Shown here: positions 5,809 to 8,061 of the stretch, piece after piece
How the letters are laid out: each line of letters opens with the position of its first letter
How positions within the stretch are numbered: position 1 is the first letter of the stretch
Assembly: GCA_003219675.1 (NCBI GenBank)
Contig: QHPW01000007.1
Span: forward strand, 1-8,061
Source: Verrucomicrobiota bacterium
GTDB taxonomy: Bacteria > Verrucomicrobiota > Verrucomicrobiia > Limisphaerales > AV2
Reading direction: 5' to 3'
DNA length: 8,061 nucleotides
Made by a program: the position numbers and the translations under genes
Notes under the pieces: generated by a model
Database searches by the model: none
Told to the model about the DNA's origin: nothing
Seen by the model: only the letters and a program-made list of their open reading frames with translations

Positions 5809-7464
5809 TTACGCGGCAGCGACCGGTTTTCTGCCGGTGAGGAAATAAGTCGTCATCTTCCCTTTGCCCTCTTCAATTTTGCCGCGGCGTTCGAGGAGGT
5901 ATTTGTCTTTGAGATGGTCGTATGTCGTCTCCGACACCTGGATAGCGCCGAGCTGACCCAACGATTCCATCCGGCTGGCGATGTTCACGGTATCACCCCA
6001 CAGATCGTAGATGAACTTTTTGCTGCCGATGATTCCAGCAACGACCGGTCCGCTGCTGATGCCGATGCGCGCGTTGAAGTTTCTTCCATCGCCGGAATTG
6101 AGGCGCGTCACGACCTTTTGCATGTCGAGCGCCATTTCGGCGACTGCCTCCGCGTGATCCGGACGAGGGGTCGGCAGGCCGCCGACCACCATGTAAGCGT
6201 CGCCAATGGTCTTGATTTTTTCCAAATGATGCAGTTCGGCCAGCCAATCGAATTTGGAGAAGATCTCGTTCAACATGCTCACCCATTGGGGCGCCGGAAC
6301 CCGGGACGACAGTCTCGTAAAGTCGCCCAGATCGGCGAACAAGACCGTGGCATCGGGGAAGCTGTCCGCAATCGTGCTTTCGCCCTGTTTGAGTCTGTCT
6401 GCGATGGACTTGGGCAGGATGTTCAACAACAGCCGTTCCGACTTTTCCCGCTCGATGCGCAGTTGTTCCAGATACGCCTGCTCCTGGTCGCGCAGCCGTT
6501 TCTTTTCGAGACAGGCGTTGATGCGCGCGGTCAGCAACACCGGCTTAAAGGGCTTGGGCAGATAATCGTCCGCGCCGATTTCGATACACCGCACGACGCT
6601 GTCCAATTCATCGAGCGCCGAGAGCATGATGACCGGGGTGTAACGCTGCGATGGGTTGGCTTTGAGCAGTTCGAGCGTCTGCAAACCGTCCAGTTCCGGC
6701 ATGAGAATGTCCAGCAGCACCAGATCCACCTTCACGCTCTCCAGGATTTCCAGCGCTTTGCGGCCGTTTTCAGCTTCGAGCACCGTGTGGCCCTGCCGCT
6801 CCAGGCGGCGACAAAGCATGTCGCGGTTCATTTCGTTGTCGTCCACGACTAAAATGAAGCCGACGAGCGATTGCACCGCCGAGCCGGACGTTTCGTTCAA
6901 CGGGCGAATTGACGTCACCACGCCGCCGCCCGCATCGGCCTTGGTCATCGGGCCTGGCTTCCGGCCAGTCGTGGTCAGCGGCCGCAGAAAACCAGCGTTG
7001 TTCAAGAGTCCCAGGAGCGTTTTGGCCGCGTTGTGGATCTTCTTCAGGTCGGATATAAAAGTGGCATGCTCTTTCTCATCCGCGTCCTCCTGGCACAATT
7101 CACTGTAGCCGATGATCAAATCGAGCAGCGTGCGGCCGTCCCGTCGCAACGATTCCAAATCCAATTTGCCGGACTCGACGCGCCCGGGGGAGATATTGTC
7201 GTTAATGAGCACAAGGAGCTGGCTGCCTGCGGCGTGGATTTTCTGCAAGTCCGGCACGTAGGCATCCAACCCCTGATCTTCCGCCTCCTCCTGCAGCATT
7301 TCGCTGTAGCCGATGATTTGATTGAGCGGCGTCCGGAGGTTGTGGCGAATGTTGGAAAGGGTCGTGTCGTGACCTGTCTCCGTCTCCTTGACGCGCGGTT
7401 TAGTCCCGGCCGCGGACGCTCCCGATGCGATGGCTTTGCGTGTTTTGGATTCTTTGCCGGTCAC
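5809..7464 (-). CDS. Receiver-regulated class III adenylate cyclase with tandem HisKA-like repeats
   Basis: Predicted soluble enzyme making cAMP under phosphorelay control; 551 residues, no membrane segments. After a basic N-terminus come a HisKA-like repeat (about 36-103, H-box RHNLRTPLNQIIGYSE with H41, ending in VESGKLDL) and a degenerate second copy (about 103-155, RDGRTLLDLIIGYSE). No HATPase_c domain follows. The receiver (about 202-320) has D208/D209, phospho-acceptor D252, S282 and K304. A helical linker (LLLNILPKSIADRLKQG) leads to the cyclase domain (about 369-545). The cyclase keeps metal ligands D378 and D422, adenine-selecting K418 and D487, and transition-state N494 and R498, so adenylate rather than guanylate cyclase is favoured. 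The GTG start at 7464 overlaps the preceding TGA by 4 nt (GTGA), with AAGGG just upstream. The repeated H-box could accept phosphate or serve only for dimerisation. Confidence 0.9.
   Translation of the reverse strand: MTGKESKTRKAIASGASAAGTKPRVKETETGHDTTLSNIRHNLRTPLNQIIGYSEMLQEEAEDQGLDAYVPDLQKIHAAGSQLLVLINDNISPGRVESGKLDLESLRRDGRTLLDLIIGYSELCQEDADEKEHATFISDLKKIHNAAKTLLGLLNNAGFLRPLTTTGRKPGPMTKADAGGGVVTSIRPLNETSGSAVQSLVGFILVVDDNEMNRDMLCRRLERQGHTVLEAENGRKALEILESVKVDLVLLDILMPELDGLQTLELLKANPSQRYTPVIMLSALDELDSVVRCIEIGADDYLPKPFKPVLLTARINACLEKKRLRDQEQAYLEQLRIEREKSERLLLNILPKSIADRLKQGESTIADSFPDATVLFADLGDFTRLSSRVPAPQWVSMLNEIFSKFDWLAELHHLEKIKTIGDAYMVVGGLPTPRPDHAEAVAEMALDMQKVVTRLNSGDGRNFNARIGISSGPVVAGIIGSKKFIYDLWGDTVNIASRMESLGQLGAIQVSETTYDHLKDKYLLERRGKIEEGKGKMTTYFLTGRKPVAAA
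7000..7359 (-). repeat. Internal tandem duplication of a HisKA-like unit in the cyclase gene
   Basis: Codons for residues 36-88 (7359-7201) and 103-155 (7158-7000) encode two aligned copies. IRHNLRTPLNQIIGYSEMLQ matches LRRDGRTLLDLIIGYSELCQ, and VPDLQKIHAAGSQLLVLIN matches ISDLKKIHNAAKTLLGLLN. DNA similarity remains, for example the shared 12-mer GTAGCCGATGAT (plus strand) in both. Copy 2 has Arg in place of the His and Leu in place of the Pro of the H-box, and it lacks the ESGK end. Confidence 0.75.
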
Positions 7465-7838
7465 GATGCACCCTTACTCTGCAACAGGGCGTCAATTTTT
7501 GCCAGCAACTTCGGCAGATCAACCGGTTTGGTCTCGTAGTCATTACAGCCCGCGGCGAGCGCTTTCTCCTCGTCGCCCGACATGGCGTGCGCCGTCAGCG
7601 CAATGACGGGGATGCCTTTGGTCTCGTTGGCAGCCTTAATCTGGCGTGTCGCCTCCCAGCCGTCCATGATCGGCAAACTCATATCCATGAGGATCAGGGC
7701 GGGTTGCTCCGACTTGGCCTTCGCCACGCCGGTCGCACCATCCTCGGCGATGACCACCTGATACCCCCGCCGTTCGAGCCGGCGTGAGAGCATGTCCCGG
7801 TTCATCTCGTTGTCTTCAACCAATAATATCTTTGCCAT
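7461..7838 (-). CDS. Stand-alone response-regulator receiver (CheY/DivK-like)
   Basis: A 125-residue protein that is only a receiver domain, so it acts as a phosphate shuttle or by binding a partner rather than DNA. All key residues are present: acidic pair E8/D9 in LLVEDNEMNRD, phospho-acceptor D52 in LMDMSLPIMDG, switch T82 in ALTAHAM, Y101 and K104 in DYETKPVD. The ATG at 7838 has a good SD. The TGA stop lies in a GTGA overlap with the cyclase gene downstream. Its N-terminal half closely resembles the receiver of that cyclase (EDNEMNRDMLSRRLERRGYQV versus DDNEMNRDMLCRRLERQGHTV), indicating paralogy. It probably relays phosphate within this operon. Confidence 0.95.
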   Translation of the reverse strand: MAKILLVEDNEMNRDMLSRRLERRGYQVVIAEDGATGVAKAKSEQPALILMDMSLPIMDGWEATRQIKAANETKGIPVIALTAHAMSGDEEKALAAGCNDYETKPVDLPKLLAKIDALLQSKGAS

Positions 7839-7845
7839 CCTTGTT

Positions 7846-7853
7846 CTCCTCTC
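7846..7853 (-). promoter_or_regulatory. Ribosome binding site of the stand-alone receiver gene
   Basis: The minus strand reads GAGAGGAG, ending 7 nt before the ATG at 7838. It is the only strong SD in the window; most other starts here are coupled or lack one. Confidence 0.75.
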
Positions 7854-7876
7854 GCGGGTGCAAGCTCAAAAACCTG

Positions 7877-8061
7877 TTATGTCTCCGCCGGTGCTTGCGG
7901 CTCAACTCGATGCTTCACCAACTCTCGAACCTCGCTCAGCAACTGCTCGCGATTATAGTCGCCCTTTTGCAGGACTCGCTCCACGTTGCCTTTGAGCTGT
8001 TGACGATCTTCAACCGTTAAATCCTTGGCCGTCAAAATAACGACCGGAATGTCCTCCCAGT
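7877..8061 (-). CDS. C-terminal receiver end of a response regulator or hybrid histidine kinase (N-terminus outside window)
   Basis: Only the last 60 residues are in the window, ending at TAA 7879-7877. They read as the second half of a receiver domain: WEDIPVVILTAKDLTVEDRQ carries the switch Thr (T10 of the fragment) in beta-4, ERVLQKG carries the conserved Lys (K32) in beta-5, and LLSEVRELVKHRV is the final helix. A short PQAPAET tail follows. The ending (LTAKDLTxEDRQ...VERVLQKG) is common at the C-terminus of large hybrid sensor kinases, so that is the likely parent, though a stand-alone regulator cannot be excluded. It lies 38 bp upstream of the CheY-like gene on the same strand and is probably the first visible gene of the signalling operon. 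Confidence 0.85.
   Translation of the reverse strand, partial: WEDIPVVILTAKDLTVEDRQQLKGNVERVLQKGDYNREQLLSEVRELVKHRVEPQAPAET

Noticed and set aside
5914..6852. Plus-strand frame of 312 codons opposite the cyclase gene
   Set aside because: Antisense shadow; the minus strand encodes complete receiver and cyclase domains here.

Overview
The window reads as a stretch of bacterial chromosome with a mobile-element junction on the left, a sugar ABC transporter operon in the middle and a two-component/cyclase signalling operon on the right. It is moderately GC-rich, several genes lack a Shine-Dalgarno (SD) sequence, and the protein styles (a CUT2 sugar transporter with a lipoprotein binding protein; hybrid-kinase and response-regulator sets with short stand-alone receivers) fit a diderm bacterium, perhaps of the Verrucomicrobiota/PVC group. 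That taxonomic call is an impression from family style, not something shown by a marker gene.

Left part (1-2093, minus strand): a tRNA-Arg(ACG) gene ends at 2017. Directly beyond its 3' end are a good promoter and a 397-residue tyrosine recombinase. Past the integrase lie a strong hairpin and a membrane protein with a PH-like domain that runs off the left edge. This is the usual layout of an integrative element inserted in the 3' end of a tRNA gene: tRNA and sequence to the right as host backbone, integrase and cargo to the left. No second copy of the tRNA 3' end is present, so the other attachment site must be outside the window.

Middle (2282-5791, plus strand): three tightly packed genes encode a lipoprotein substrate-binding protein, a double-domain ATPase and a permease of the ribose/xylose/galactose (CUT2) class. 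The first two overlap by 4 nt and the permease follows after 7 nt. Together they form one complete importer; the sugar cannot be named from sequence. The binding protein has Cys where ribose-binding proteins carry a ligand-contacting Asn.

Right part (5809-8061, minus strand): three genes are transcribed toward the transporter: the C-terminal receiver end of a protein that is probably a hybrid histidine kinase (runs off the right edge), a stand-alone CheY/DivK-like receiver, and a 551-residue protein with two HisKA-like repeats, a receiver and a class III nucleotide cyclase domain. The last two overlap by 4 nt. The cyclase domain retains every canonical catalytic residue, with the Lys/Asp pair of adenylate cyclases. 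The HisKA part has no ATPase domain, and its second copy has lost the phospho-acceptor His. The likely design is a phosphorelay that ends in cAMP synthesis. This operon converges on the transporter operon with only 17 bp between stop codons.

No CRISPR array, rRNA, insertion sequence or other RNA gene was seen. There is no gene-free stretch longer than 300 bases.
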